DNA of 64,000 nt from Anaspis maculata (lineage: Eukaryota > Arthropoda > Insecta > Coleoptera > Scraptiidae). Every line of letters begins with the position of its first letter. Within the stretch, counting starts at the first letter, position 1. The notes beneath the pieces are model-generated. The model made no database searches. It was not told the DNA's origin and was given only the letters and a program-made list of their open reading frames with translations. The stretch lies in the NCBI GenBank assembly GCA_949128115.1, contig OX421967.1, positions 8,050,070 to 8,114,069 on the forward strand, in the 5' to 3' direction. This document shows, one piece after another, positions 36,131 through 49,225 of this stretch. Position numbers and translations under genes: made by a program.

Positions 36131-39100
36131 AGGGATTTAAAAATTATTTTTGAAAGCTTTGGAGAGATTTCTTGGAGTTTTTCAGGACGTCCAAAAATGT
36201 CTACGGATTTTTCAAGATTTCTACGGGATTCCCAGGAATTCCTGGAAATTTTTTTCCGGTTTCAAATTTGTATTGATTTTTGGAAATTCCTTGAGATTTC
36301 TCAAGATTTCTACAACGATTCCGAGGAATTTCAAAAGATTTTTCAAGATTTCTACAAGATTTCCAGTGATCAATGGAGTTTTATAAAGAAGAAATGCTCA
36401 ACATCTGTACAGGATTTCTAGGCATTCCTAAATGTTTCTTCACGATTTTGGAAAACTGGAGATCCTGGGATTTCGGAATTCTACGGGAATTCAAGGGATT
36501 TTCAAGATTTCTACGGAAACTCGAGGGATCTCTCAGGGTTTCCACGGGACTACTTTTCAAATTTTTATGAAGATTCCTAGGAAGTTTAAGAGATTTCTAC
36601 GGGATTTTTGCGGATTTCTATGGACTTCTATAGAATTTCCGAGGTCTTCCACGGATATTTCTAGGGATTTTTAAAATTTCTCACGGGATCCTGAAAATGT
36701 GTATGGATTTTTCAAAAATGTTCTGACACCTTCTTTGAATTTTTGCGTAAAAAATCACCCTGTATATTTTTTACAAAATTCGTTACCATATCCTAGGACT
36801 ACATGAAAAATGCTGCAAATTTCGCAAATAAAATTGTGTGGCGCATTTGAACTGTCAGGAAAAATTTCAATGAAGTTTCTGAGGTTTCCATCCAATATTT
36901 CGATGGAATTTTCGAAGATTTCTCTAGATCAGAGATTTCAACGACATTCTTGGATTATTTAAATGTTCTCACAGTTGATTACAGATCTCTAATTATCTTA
37001 ACAAGATTTTTGAGAGCTTCTGAAGATTTCTACAAGATTTCTGATGATTTTCTATCACTCTTCAACTTTATACCTCCTTCCGACTGAGTTTATTTTCAAG
37101 AGTTCAGAGATTTCCAAAGATTTGTATGGGACGTTCCAAAAATTTCTGGAATATTTCTAGGGATTTTTGAAAATTTCTGCCTTGGTAATAAAGTTACTCA
37201 TTATTTTTTGGAAATCTTCATTGATTTTCGCAGATTTCTACTGGATTTCCAGAGATTCAAAAAATATTTCTGAAAGATCTTGGAGAGATTTCTTGGAGTT
37301 TTTTAGGACTTTCAAAAATGTCTACGGATTTTGTGCATGGAATTTTCCAAAATGCTCCGACACCTTCTTTGAATTTTTGCGTGAAAAATCAGCCTGTATA
37401 TTTTTTTTACAAAATTCGTCACCATGTTCTAGGACCACTTGAAGAATGCTGCAAATTTCGCAATTAAAATTATGTGGCGCATTTGAACTGTCAGAAAAAA
37501 CTTCAATGAAGTTTCTGAGGTTTCCATCCAATATTTCGATGGAATTTTCAAAGATTTCTCTAGATCAGAAATTCCGACGATATTCTTGGATTTCCTAAAT
37601 ATTCTCACAATTGATTACAAATCTCTGATTATCTTCCAAAGATTTTTGAGAGCTTCTGAAGATCTCTACAAGATTTCTTAGGATTTTCTCTCACTTTTCA
37701 ACTTTATACCTCCTTTCGACTGAGTTTATTTTCAAGAGTTCAGAGATTTTCAAAGATTTTTATGGGACGTTCAAAACATTTTTGGAATATTCATAAGGAT
37801 TTTTGAAGATTTCTGCTGGGTCTCTACGGATTCTTGTTGATAAGTATGGGAATTCTGGAAGTAGCTGATCATTTTTTTGAAACCTCCATTGATTTTTGCA
37901 GATTTCTACGGGATCTCCGGAGATTTAAAAAATATTTTTGAAAGATTTTGAAAAGATTTCTAGGAGTTTTTTAGGACTCTCAAAAATGTCTACGGATTTT
38001 TCAAGATTTCAACGGGATTTCCAGGAACTAAATTCTACGAGATTTTCGAGGACTTTTCCTAGAGATTTCTACGTAATTTTCAAAGGTAATTACTGAATTA
38101 TTGAAGGTTCTTGTGGAAATTTCTAGATTGCTACAAGATTTTCAAGGTTTTCAAAAGATTTTCACGGGGTTTCCTGAGAATTCTGAGAAATTTTTATTGA
38201 TTTTTGGAAATTCCTTGAGATTTGTCAAGATTTCTACAACAATTCCGAGGAATTTCAAAAGATTTTTCAAGATTTTCACAAGATTTCCAGTGATCAATGA
38301 AATTTTATAATAAAGAAATGCTCAACATCTGTACAGGATTTCTAGGCATTCCTAAATGTTTCTACACGATTTTGGAAAACTACAGATCCTGGAGCTTCGG
38401 ACTTCTACGGGAATTCAAGAGATTCTCAAGATTTCTACGGAAATCCGAGGGATCTCTCAGGGTTTCCACGGGACTAGTCTTCAAATTTTTATGGGGATTC
38501 CCAGGGAGTTGAGATTTCTACGGGATTTTTGCGAATTTATATGGACTTCTATAGAATTTCCGAGGTCTTCCACGGAAGTTTCTAGGGATTTTGAAAATTT
38601 CTCACGGGATCCTGAAAATGTGTATGGAATTTTCAAACATGCTCTGACACCTTCTTTGAATTATTGCGTCAAAAATCACCCTGTATAATTTTCTACAAAA
38701 TTTGTGACCATATTCTAGGACTACATGAAAAATGCTGCAAATTCCGCAAATAAAATTATGTGGCGCAATTGAACTGTCAGGAAAAATTCCAATGAAGTTT
38801 CTGAGGTTTCCATCCAATATCTCGATGGAATTTTCAAAAATTCCACTAGATCAGAGATTTCAACGATATTCCTGGATTTTCTGAATGTTCTCACAATTGA
38901 TTACAGATTTCTGATTATCTTCACAAGCTTTTTGAGAGCTTCTGAAGATTTTTACAAGATTTCTGAGGATGTTCTCTCACTTTTCAGCTTCATACCTCCT
39001 TTCGACTGAGTTTATTTTCAAGAGTTTAGAGATTTCCAAAGATTTGTATGGGACGTTTAAAAGATTTTTGGAATATTATCTGGGGATTTTTGAAGATTTC

Positions 39101-42100
39101 TGCTGGGTCTCTACGGATTCCTGTTGATAATTATGGGAATCCTGGAAGTTACTCATTATTTTTTGGAAATCTCCATCGATTTTTGCAGATTTCTACGGGA
39201 TTTCCAGGGATTTAAAAATAATTTTTGAATGATTTTGAAGTGATTTCTTGGAGCTTTTTCGGACTTCCAAAAATGTCTACGGATTTCTCAAGATTTCTAC
39301 GGGATTCTCAGAAATTCCTGAAGAATTCTACGTGACTTTTGAGGACTTTTCCTAGAGATTTCTACGTAATTCTCAAAGGTATTCACTGAATTATTGGAGG
39401 TTCTTGTGGAAGTTTCTAGATTGCTACAAGACTTTAAAGGTTTTCAAGAGATTTTCACGGGGTTTCCTGAGAATTCTGGAAAATTTGTATCGATTTTCGG
39501 AAATTCCTTGAGATTTCTCAAGATTTCTACAACAATTCCGAGGAATTTCAAAAGATTTTTTAAGATTTCTACAAGATTTTCAGTGATCAATGAAATTTTA
39601 TAAAGAAGAAATGCTCAACATCTGTACAGGATTTCTAGGCATTCCTAAATGTTTCTACACGATTTTGGAAAACTGGAGATCCTGGGATTTCGGAATTCTA
39701 CGGGAATTCGAGGGATTTTCAAGATTTCTACGGAAACTCGAGGGATCTCTCAGGGTTTCCACGGGACTACTTTTCAAATTTTTATGAAGATTCCTAGGAA
39801 GTTTAAGAGATTTCTACGGGATTTTTGCGAATTTCTATGGACTTCTACAGAATTTCCGAGGTCTTCCACGGAAGTTTCTAGGAATTTTGAAAATTTCTCA
39901 CGGGATCCTGAAAATGTGTATGGATTTTTCAAAAATGCTCTGACACCTTCTTTGAATTTTTGCGTAAAAAATCACCCTGTATATTTTTTTACAAAATTCG
40001 TTACCATATCCTAGGACTACATGAAAAATGCTGCAAATTTCGCAAATAAAATTGTGTGGCGCATTTGAACTGTCAGAAAAAATTTCAATGAAGTTTCTGA
40101 GGTTTCCATCCAATATTTTGATGGAATTTTCGAAGATTTCTCTAGATCAGAGATTTCAACGATATTCTTGGATTTTTTAAATGTTCTCACAGTTGATTAC
40201 AGATCTCCAATTATCTTTAGAAGATTTTTGAGAGCTTCTGAAGATTTCTACAAGATTTCTGATGATTTTCTATTACTCTTCAACTTTATACCTCCTTTCG
40301 ACTGAGTTTATTTTCAAGAGTTCAGAGATTTCCAAAGATTTGTATGGGACGTTCCAAAAATTTCTGGAATATTTCTAGGGATTTTTGAAAATTTCTGCCT
40401 TAGTTATAAAGTTACTCATTATTTTTTGGAAATCTTCTTTGATTTTCGCAGATTTCTACTGGATTTCCAGAGATTCAAAAAATATTTCTGAAAGATCTTG
40501 GAGAGATTTCTTGGAGTTTTTTAGGACTTTCAAAAATGTCTACGGATTTTGTGCATGGAATTTTCCAAAATGCTCTGACACCTTCTTTGAATTTTTGCGT
40601 AAAAAATCAGCCTCTATATTTTTTTTACAAAATTCGTCACCATGTTCTAGGACCACTTGAAGAATGCTGCAAATTTCGCAATTAAAATTATGTGGCGCAT
40701 TTGAACTGTCAGAAAAAACTTCAATGAAGTTTCTGAAGTTTCCATCCAATATTTCGATGGAATTTTCAAAGATTTCTCTAGATCAGAAATTCCGACGATA
40801 TTCTTGGATTTCCTAAATATTCTCACAATCGATTAGAAATCTCTGATTATCTTCCCAAGATTTTTGAGAGCTTCTGAAGATCTCTACAAGATTTCTTAGG
40901 ATTTTCTCTCACTTTTCAACTTTATACCTCCTTTCGACTGAGTTTATTTTCAAGAGTTCAGAGATTTTCAAAGATTTTTATGGGACGTTCAAAACATTTT
41001 TGGAATATTCATAAGGATTTTTGAAGATTTCTGCTGGGTCTCTACGGATTCTTATTGATAAGTATGGGAATTCTGGAAGTAACTGATCATTTTTTTGAAA
41101 CCTCCATTGATTTTTGCAGATTTCTACGGGATCTCCGGAGATTTAAAAAATATTTTTGAAAGATTTTGGAAAGATTTCTAGGAGTTTTTTAGGACTTTCA
41201 AAAATGTCTACGGATTTTTCAAGATTTCTACGGGATTTCCAGGAATTCCTGGAAAATTCTACGAGATTTTCGAGGACTTTTCCTAGAGATTTCTACGTAA
41301 TTTTCAAAGGTAATTACTGAATTATTGAAGGTTCTTGTGGAAATTTCTAGATTGCTACAAGATTTTCAAGGTTTTCAAGAGATTTTCACGGGGTTTCCTG
41401 AGAATTCTGAAAAATTTGTATCGATTTTCGGAAAGTCCTTGAGATTTCTCAAGATTTCTACAACAATTCCGAGGAATTTCAAAAGATTTTATAAGATTTT
41501 CAGAAGATTTTCATTGATCAATGGAATTTTATAAATAAGAAATGCTCAACATCTGTACAGGATTTTTGGTCATTCCTAAATGTTTCTACACGATTTTGGA
41601 AAACTTGAGATCCTGGAATTTCGAAATTCTACGGGAATTCAAAGGATCTCTCAGGGTTTCCACGGGACTACTCTTCAAATTTTTATGGGGATTCCCAGGG
41701 AGTTGAGATTTCTACGGGATTTTTGCGAATTTCTATGGACATCTATAGAATTTCCTAGGCCTTCCACGGAAGTTTCTAGGGATTTTGAAAATTTCTTACG
41801 GGATCCTGAAAATGTGTATGGAGTTTTCAAAAATGCTCTGACACCTTCTTTGAATTTTGGCGTGAAAAATCACCCTGTATATTTTTTTTTACAAAATCCG
41901 TTACCATATTCTAGGACTACATGGAAAATGCTGCAAATTGCGCAAAAAAAATTATGTGGCGCAAATGAACTGTCGGAAAAAATTTCAACGAGGTTTCTAA
42001 GGTTTCCATCCAATATTTCGATAGAATTTTCAAAGATTTCTCTATATTAGAAATTTCAACGATATTCTCGGATATTCTAAGTGTTCTCACAATTGATTAC

Positions 42101-44700
42101 AGATATCTGATTATCTTCACAAGAGTTTTGAGAGCTTCAGAAGATTTCTACAAGATTTTTGAGGATTTTCTCTCACTTTTCAACTTTATACCTCCTTTCG
42201 ATTGAGTTTATTTTCAAGAGTTTAGAGATTTTAAAAGATTTGTATGGGACGTTCAAAAGATTTTTGGAATATTTCTAGGGATTTTTAAAGATTTCTGCTG
42301 GGTCTCTACGGATTCCTGTCTATAAGTATGAGAATCCTGGAAGTTACTCATAATTTTTTGGAAATCTCCATTGATTTTTGCAGATTTCTACGGGATTTCC
42401 CGGGATTTTAAAAATATTTCTGAAAGATTTTGAAGAGATTTCTTGAAGTTTTTTGGGACTTCCAAAAATGTCTACGGATTTTTCAAGATTTCTACGAGAT
42501 TGCCAGGAATTCCTGGAGAATTCTACGAGATTTTCGAGGACTTTTCCCAGAGATTTCTACGTAATTCTCAAAGGTATTCACTGAATTATTGGAGGTTCTT
42601 ATGGGAGTTTCTAGATTGCTACAAGATTTTCAAGGCTTTCAAAAGATTTTCACGGGGTTACCTGAGAGTTCTGTGAAATTCGTATCGATTTTCGGAAATT
42701 CCTTGAGATTTCTCAAGATTTCTACAACAATTCCGAGGAATTTCGAAAGATTTTTAAGGATTTCTACAAGATTTTCAGTGATCAATATCAATTTCAGTGA
42801 AATTTTATAAAGAAGAAATGCTCAACATCTGTACAGGATTCCTAAGCATTCCCAAATGTTTCTACACGATTTTGGAAAACTAGAGATCCTGGGATTTTGG
42901 AATTCTACGGGAATTCAAGGGATTTCTCAAGATTTCTACGGAAACTCGAGGGATCTCTCAGGGTTTCCACGGGACTACTTTTCAAATTTTTATGGGGATT
43001 CCCAGGGAGTTTAAAAGATTTCCACGGGATTTTTGCGAATTTCTATGGAATTCTATAGAATTTCCGAAGTCTTCCACGGAAGTTTCTAGAGATTTTGAAA
43101 ATTTCTCACGAGATCCTGAAAATGTGTATGGAATTTTCAAACATGCTCTGACACCTTCTTTGAATTTTTGCGTGAAAAATCACCCTGTATATTTTTTTAC
43201 AAAATTCGTTACCATATTCTAGGACTACGTGAAAAATGCTGCAAATTCTGCAAATAAAATTATGTGGCGCAATTGAACTGTCAAAAAAAATTTCAATGAA
43301 GTTGCTGAGGTTTCCAATCTTTCGATGGAATTTTCAAATATTTCTCTGGATCAGAAATTTCAACGATACTCTTGGATTTTCTAAATATTCTCACAGTTGA
43401 TTACTGATCTCTGAATATCTTCACAAGATATTTGAGAGCTTCTGGAGATTTCTACAAGATTTCCGAGAATTTTCTTTCACTTTTCAACTTCACACCTTCC
43501 TTCAAGTGAGTTCATTTTCAAGCATCCATGGATTCCCAAAGATTTGTATGGGACGTTTCAAAGATTTTTGAAATATTTCTAAGGATTTTTGAAGATTTCT
43601 GCTGGATCACTACGGATTCTTGTTACTCATTATTTTTTGAAAATTCGCATTGATTTTTGCAGATTTCTACGGGATTTCCAGGGATTTGAAAAATATTCCT
43701 GAAAGGTTTTGAATATATTTCTTGAAGTTTTTCAGGGCTTCCAAAATTGTCTACGGATTTCTCAAGATTTCTACGGGATTTCCAGGAATTCCTGGAGAAT
43801 TTTACGAGATTCTCGAGGACTTTTCAAGCATTTCTAGAGATTTCTACGTGATTCCCAAAGGTATTCACAAAATTTTTCAGAGTTCCTGTGGGAATTTTTA
43901 GATTGCTACAAGGTTTTAAAGGTTTCCAGAATATTTTCACAGGGTTTCTTGAAAATTCTAAGAAATTTGAATTGATTTTCTAAAATTCCTTGGGATTTCT
44001 CAAGATTTTTACAAAAATTCCAGGAATTTCGAAATATTGTTGGAGAGGAATTCCTAAATATTGTTGGAGATTATTTCTACAACATTTTCAGTGATCAATG
44101 AAATTTCATAGAGAAAAACGTCCTAACATCTGTACAGGATTTCTAGGTATTTTTAAAAATTCCTACAAGATTCTGAAACACTAGAGATCTGGGGATTCCT
44201 GAATTCTACGGGAATTCAAGGGATTTCTCACGATTTTTACGGAAATTCAAGGGATCTGTCAAGGTCTCCACGGGACCACTTTAAAAATTTCTAGACGATT
44301 TCTGGGAAGTTTGAGAGACTTCTACGGAACTTTTGCGAATTTCTATGGACTTCTACAGAATTTCCGAGGTCTTTCACGGAGGTTTCTAGAAATTGTGAAA
44401 ATTTTTCACAGGATCCTGAGAATGTGTAGGGAATTTTCAAAAATGTTCTGACACCTTCTTTGGATTTTTGAAGATTTCTACGGAACTTCCGAGAGTTTTT
44501 GTAGATATGTAGATATTTCTGGAAATTTTCAAGGATTCCCAAAAATTTCTATGCATTTCTGTAGATTTCTGCGGGATACCTGGGAAGTTTCGAAGATTTG
44601 TATGAGATTTCTGTGAGCTTTGGAAGATGACGAGAATTTTGAAAAATCCCCAGGGGTCTTGAAAGACGTCTGCGAGATTTCTCGAAATATTGTAACGTTT

Positions 44701-46689
44701 TTTTAGACTCAAGAAACGTTGGGAAATCATTGTTTAAAAGTATAGGAACGTCCTTACCGAAATGCCTAATAATTCCTGAATCGGTGGCCGCTTCATTAAA
44801 AATCATTCAAGTTTGTCCGCTACAAGCAAGTGAAGGTCATCTTTGTTTATGTTTATCTTATGGTTTATTAAAGTCTGTGTAAGAGGGCACCATTATTGAT
44901 TTATTGATTGACATGAAAGACAATTATGATAGGTGACAGAGCGGTGTCATTTTTTTTCTTCCTCCTCTGATTCCGTGGGAACAACAACGTTATCTCGTGT
45001 TCCAGGAATTTCGAACGAAACCTCGACCATCCGGGTAGTTAACCCCTACAAAATACAACGAAAACATACAGTTGTATAAAATATAACATTCTGTCGAGGT
45101 ATGTTTTTCAAATTTTCACAATTTTAAGTCACATGGTTTTTACCTTGCATCAATCTCTATAGGTTTCAAGTTCATATCAGAGAACGTTGTTTAATTATGG
45201 TTCCAATCAATCATCCGGGACTTTCAACGGTCGCCGCCCGTCCTGGCATGTCGTCGTCTTCCAGGATGATGGCTTAAGCGAATGAGTCTCGGCTCCGATC
45301 CAAACATATGATCCGAACAAATGTCACTCCACATGATGTCACCGATGTACCTCTATCTTCACCGTTCCCTTCAGGACCTCGAATTGGACCCGTCTATTAT
45401 GATGACCAGCTTGCCAGGTGTCCACCATCTCGTCACCGGCTATGAATAAATTCCACCACTTGACACGATTCATGATGGATATCTCTTGGAACGAGCAGCG
45501 ATTTATCATCAAAGGCTAAGTCTTTTTATGGTCTCCTCTATCTTCTGTAAAAAACCGATAACCTTACATTTCTATTTTGTGTCATAATTCAAATATCGAA
45601 TACCTTTGGGAAATAATATGTGTGCACACAGATCCATACCCTGATAGGTTTGTGTAATTCGTAATCATATGGCATCGGCCAACAAAAGAGGTAAGGTTTG
45701 GGTAATAGACAGTGAGCCAGGAGTTATTCACAATAGCCAACAGCCGCGTTTCAGTAAATGTCTTCCTCTCTTCATCATTTATGTTCGTTCTGGAGAGATT
45801 TGACCTACAAAATTAAAGTTTTTATCATCAAGTTGTGCTCGAGTCAAAATAATATATCAAATTGTAGCTTGTTACTCACATTCATATAACATCCAATTTA
45901 TGAATAAACTGTGTCCACAATTATGCCAAAATCATTTCGTTTTCAGTACTTTTGTAAACAATCCATTTCAGCCACTTGCCGATGTAAACATCAGCTGTTT
46001 CAAACTGTCATAATACTTGACCTTGACAACTGTCATTCACGCGTCGCACCAACGGCGGGAAATTCAAACGGCATCATCCGAAATCCTTGGTTGGAAAAGG
46101 TCGGATTGTCCACATTTAAATTTCCAACTGGCGCCTTATAAATAAATATTGTAATTTACCATCTATTGCCGTAACCCACACCCTTGCCACTAGCTAGCCG
46201 CAGCAAACCAACCTCGTTTGAAAAACGGGAGCAGCATAACAAAATAAAAATGTTATAATATTCACAAGATTTCTGGAGACTCTTGTGAGAATTTCTGATT
46301 CCAAGTGATCCATATATCCGACGCTATGAGCTTTCCATGTCAGAATAGGTAGATGATTGTTGGCAAAAAATGGCATAATACTACAGTGGCAGTTTTCTGA
46401 ACAAGAAATAATTTCAGATTCAAATGACTTTTTGATTGGCATCAGAACAGTTCCGCTGGTAGTTTAGCAGAAACATCAATAATCCATTTTATTGGCTGTA
46501 ACAGTTGTATTGGGCAAAGATTTCAATTATTACTCAATTGACTGCCAGATTTATAAGTTAACTGAAATTTTAAGTGAAATTCAACATTTTCATGAATCAC
46601 ACGTATTTACACATCACTAGGCATGTAGCATGGAACTGGCTCATGTTTTCGATTTATTATCAAACTGAGGTTATTTGAAAGATGCTGAG
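44701..46689. other. Unique DNA beyond the satellite, no gene recognised
   Basis: Frames of 76 and 82 codons at 45911-46141 (plus) and 46194-46442 (minus) show no domain. No inverted repeats or tandem units were noticed. Base composition is less repetitive than the flanks. Confidence 0.4.
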
Positions 46690-46970
46690 AGTCACGTAGA
46701 ATAAGCTCAATCAAGCTTAGCTCCAGCTCAAATCAAGCTCGCTGCAGTCAGCTCAACTCAACCGTTTAGTTCAGCTAAATAACTCAAGCTCACAACTAAA
46801 ATCAGGGCTTCTGCAGCTTCAATTTCTGAGTCAAATTAGCTGAAACAAAGTTTCAGCTCCAGTAAATTTGATTCGATGGGCTTTGGCTAGTTGAGCTGAA
46901 TGAAGGTTATTGTTATCAGTTGATAATTCGTAGCTTACTTCAAGTTGACGTCGCTTTAGGCACTTAATAT
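46690..46970. repeat. AGCT-rich degenerate repeat
   Basis: Dense runs of AGCTCAA, AAGCTC and AGCTGAA words. This is part of the family that also occupies 47830-48250, 49140-49225, 51480-51991 and 57950-59250. Confidence 0.7.
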
Positions 46971-47829
46971 CTAACGCTTCAATAAAAATAACGTAAGCTA
47001 TCATTCAAATTAGTTACTTCAAGCATTCCCAAACCATTCTTTAATTCGACCACCCCGAATAAAATGTCTTTCGAATAACGGAGCCATTACAAGCGGTGTT
47101 CGAAAGAGAAGCCCGAAGGGCGGAAGGGGGGGAAGGGCCGGGGTCCTGGATGCCCATAAAGGAGAGTGCCGGTGCGTAACAGGTTATTTTACACATCTAT
47201 GGTTACCCTGATGTGTGCGGTCCTCCGAGTCCTGGCTCTCTTCTCTCCACCTTCTCTCCGTACCCATACGTATTATAGCGATATCAAGTCGCCTCCTTTT
47301 CCCAGCGCCGGTCCCTGGTGGGCCGTTATCCATATAAAATACACGTTATCGAGGTCCGAAGGGCTTTGGCAAGACGCAACTTTGATTATTCGCTCTGTGT
47401 GGTTTCGTGTTGGCATATCAAATATGAAAGCTCGCTCTTTCGCTTGTGTTTTTTTCCTTCTGGTATTTCTGTACCGCCCTCTTGCAATTCGTGAGACGGG
47501 GGCCTGGTCGCATTCCAAACTTGGAGCATAGCGTGACCGTAGCTTAATATTAGCTGTTTATTGTACAATTCATCAATCTAGCTTAAGACTAGATCACTCC
47601 GCAATAATATGCTTATATCGGTATGATTAAGAACGTGTGAATACTGTCAATTTGCAAAAAAGAGGTAATTCCTCACTTCGGACACCAAATATAGCAACAG
47701 TTTTTATGTGGGTACATATCATAGTATGCACATCCAAAAACTAGCTTGTTGAATCCAATTCAAGCACCTTTTATACGCTAGGTTTTCACTTGAGCAAAGT
47801 CCCAATACTTACATTCAGTAATTTTCATT
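46971..47829. other. Non-repetitive spacer inside the AGCT field
   Basis: A 121-codon frame at 47166-47531 ends with a hydrophobic, signal-like stretch after an internal ATG (about 47424). It has no recognisable family, and an opposite-strand frame overlaps it. I do not call it a gene. A G-rich tract lies at about 47110-47150. Confidence 0.35.
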
Positions 47830-48250
47830 TGAATATTCAGCTGGAACTAGAACTGGCTCCATTACGGACAAGTTCAGTTTTGATCCAAGTATGTAGTTCA
47901 AGTTGGGTCAAAACAGTTCAACTTAGCTGAACTTCAATAATCAGCCCATTTACTTCCAACCAGCTACGTTCTAACTATGATTGCACTTATCAGCTAACAG
48001 ATCAAATCCGTATAGCTGAAATCTGGCTTGAAATAGCTCGGATTAACTTAACCCATTTAGGTCAAGATCCAGCTTGATTCGCCTAAACTTCTAAAGATAT
48101 CTCAAACAGCTTAGCTGACTCTCTAGTCTGCAAGCTCAACTACTTTTTTCTTCGGTCTACTTTATTGGCTCTGGTTATAGCATTTTCAGCTCACCTTATA
48201 GCTTCTGTTAAGCATTCATGCATCCAGCTTTCCCTATTTATTTAGCCATT
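47830..48250. repeat. AGCT-rich degenerate repeat
   Basis: Repeated AGCTGAA, TCAGCT and AACTTAGCTGAAC words of roughly 10-bp spacing, AT-rich and degenerate, with no open frame of interest. Confidence 0.7.
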
Positions 48251-49139
48251 CAGTTGAATCTTTAATCAACCAATGCTACTTTTCTCAATTGTAATCTTCG
48301 ATTCGACCAGCAATCAAACCCGTCCTCTTCAATTCGCCACCCTCCATGTGCCCTCTACCCTCTGCCCCATCCTTCCGTATACCATCCCCCGCTTCCCCCC
48401 AGTCCCCACCGATTCTCTCCGTTCCGCGCAAGGAATGCGGGCGTTATTTGAAGTGGAGGGTCAAACGGTTTGCCACGGTGGTGTGACCCTAAACTTGCAA
48501 TTTACTGGCGGACTTCCTAAGATACGGCCTCGGACTCTGGCGGCGGCTGTGTTGTACCGAAGAGGAGGGGGAGGGCCAGGCGACGGCGGCACGCTCTCCC
48601 GACTCTCTGGCCCGCTGCCTTCACTAATTGTCCTCTGGTTAATGATCCGATTTTCGAATGTGATGGCATAAATATACAAACACAGGCCCACAGCAGCAGC
48701 AGAAGCGCAATTCCCAAGCCCGATCCAGGAATTCTTGTTTTTCCCCGTCCCGCCTCGCTCTCACCTCCCCCACAAAAAAAACAATGATTCCAAGTATATT
48801 GCAATTTGATATCTGGCTCACCTCACTTTTTGCGTAATTGTTTGAAAGCGTATTCCGTTTCGAATTAATTGATTGATTCGCGTCTCCAGCCTCAACGACT
48901 TCTTCGGGATATCAAATTACTTCAATAATTCTTGAATTTCCTCGGTTCCGTCAATTAGCTCCATCTCGTCAATGCATAGTAGTACAACAAGCCAGTAGGA
49001 TATCGACTTGAGAATTTCAAATAACATCAAGCTGGCATTTCAAGGGTATCTTCATCGACTCAATTGAAAAACCTGAAAGGTCCCCAAAAATCCCGTTCGG
49101 GTAAACGCTGATATCCATCAACTTTTTCTCTAGAATTTT
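48251..49139. other. GC-richer spacer, no gene recognised
   Basis: A locally GC-rich stretch (48330-48770) with overlapping open frames on both strands (48273-48671 plus; 48517-48804 minus). The residues are low in complexity and match no family. It could be an unannotated exon or regulatory DNA, but nothing identifies it. Confidence 0.35.
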
Positions 49140-49225
49140 TTTGCCTGAGCTAAGCTATAGAATTAGAACGTAGCAGTGTTCGGCTGAACTGAGCCAACCT
49201 GAGCTTGAATAACTTGACTTGATTT

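Larger units (their letters stand above)
26267..44700 (+). repeat. 18.4-kb satellite array, basic unit about 1.295 kb with deletion variants
   Basis: A marker (GTAAAAAATCACCCTGTATAT and its CAGCCTGTATAT variant) recurs at 27432, 28589, 29223, 30518, 31748, 33044, 34201, 34835, a junction at 36130, 36756, 37390, 38678, 39973, 40609, 41871 and 43191, with a degenerate copy near 44460. Steps are about 1295 (full unit), 1157 (deletion near CTGGAAATTTTTTTCCGG) and 634 (deletion between ACGGATTTTGTG and the GTGTATGG block). Each unit is itself made of degenerate GATTTCTACGGGATTTCC words. The last kilobase is more diverged, as expected for an array edge. No protein is supported. Confidence 0.92.

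Noticed and set aside
26854..44806. Dozens of 60-156-codon frames on both strands of the satellite
   Set aside because: They recur with the repeat unit, overlap on both strands and have no domain; stop-poor repeats explain them.
47166..47531. 121-codon frame with a signal-peptide-like internal start, considered as a secreted peptide precursor
   Set aside because: No cleavage or peptide motif, an opposite-strand frame overlaps it, and nothing supports a promoter or splice site.
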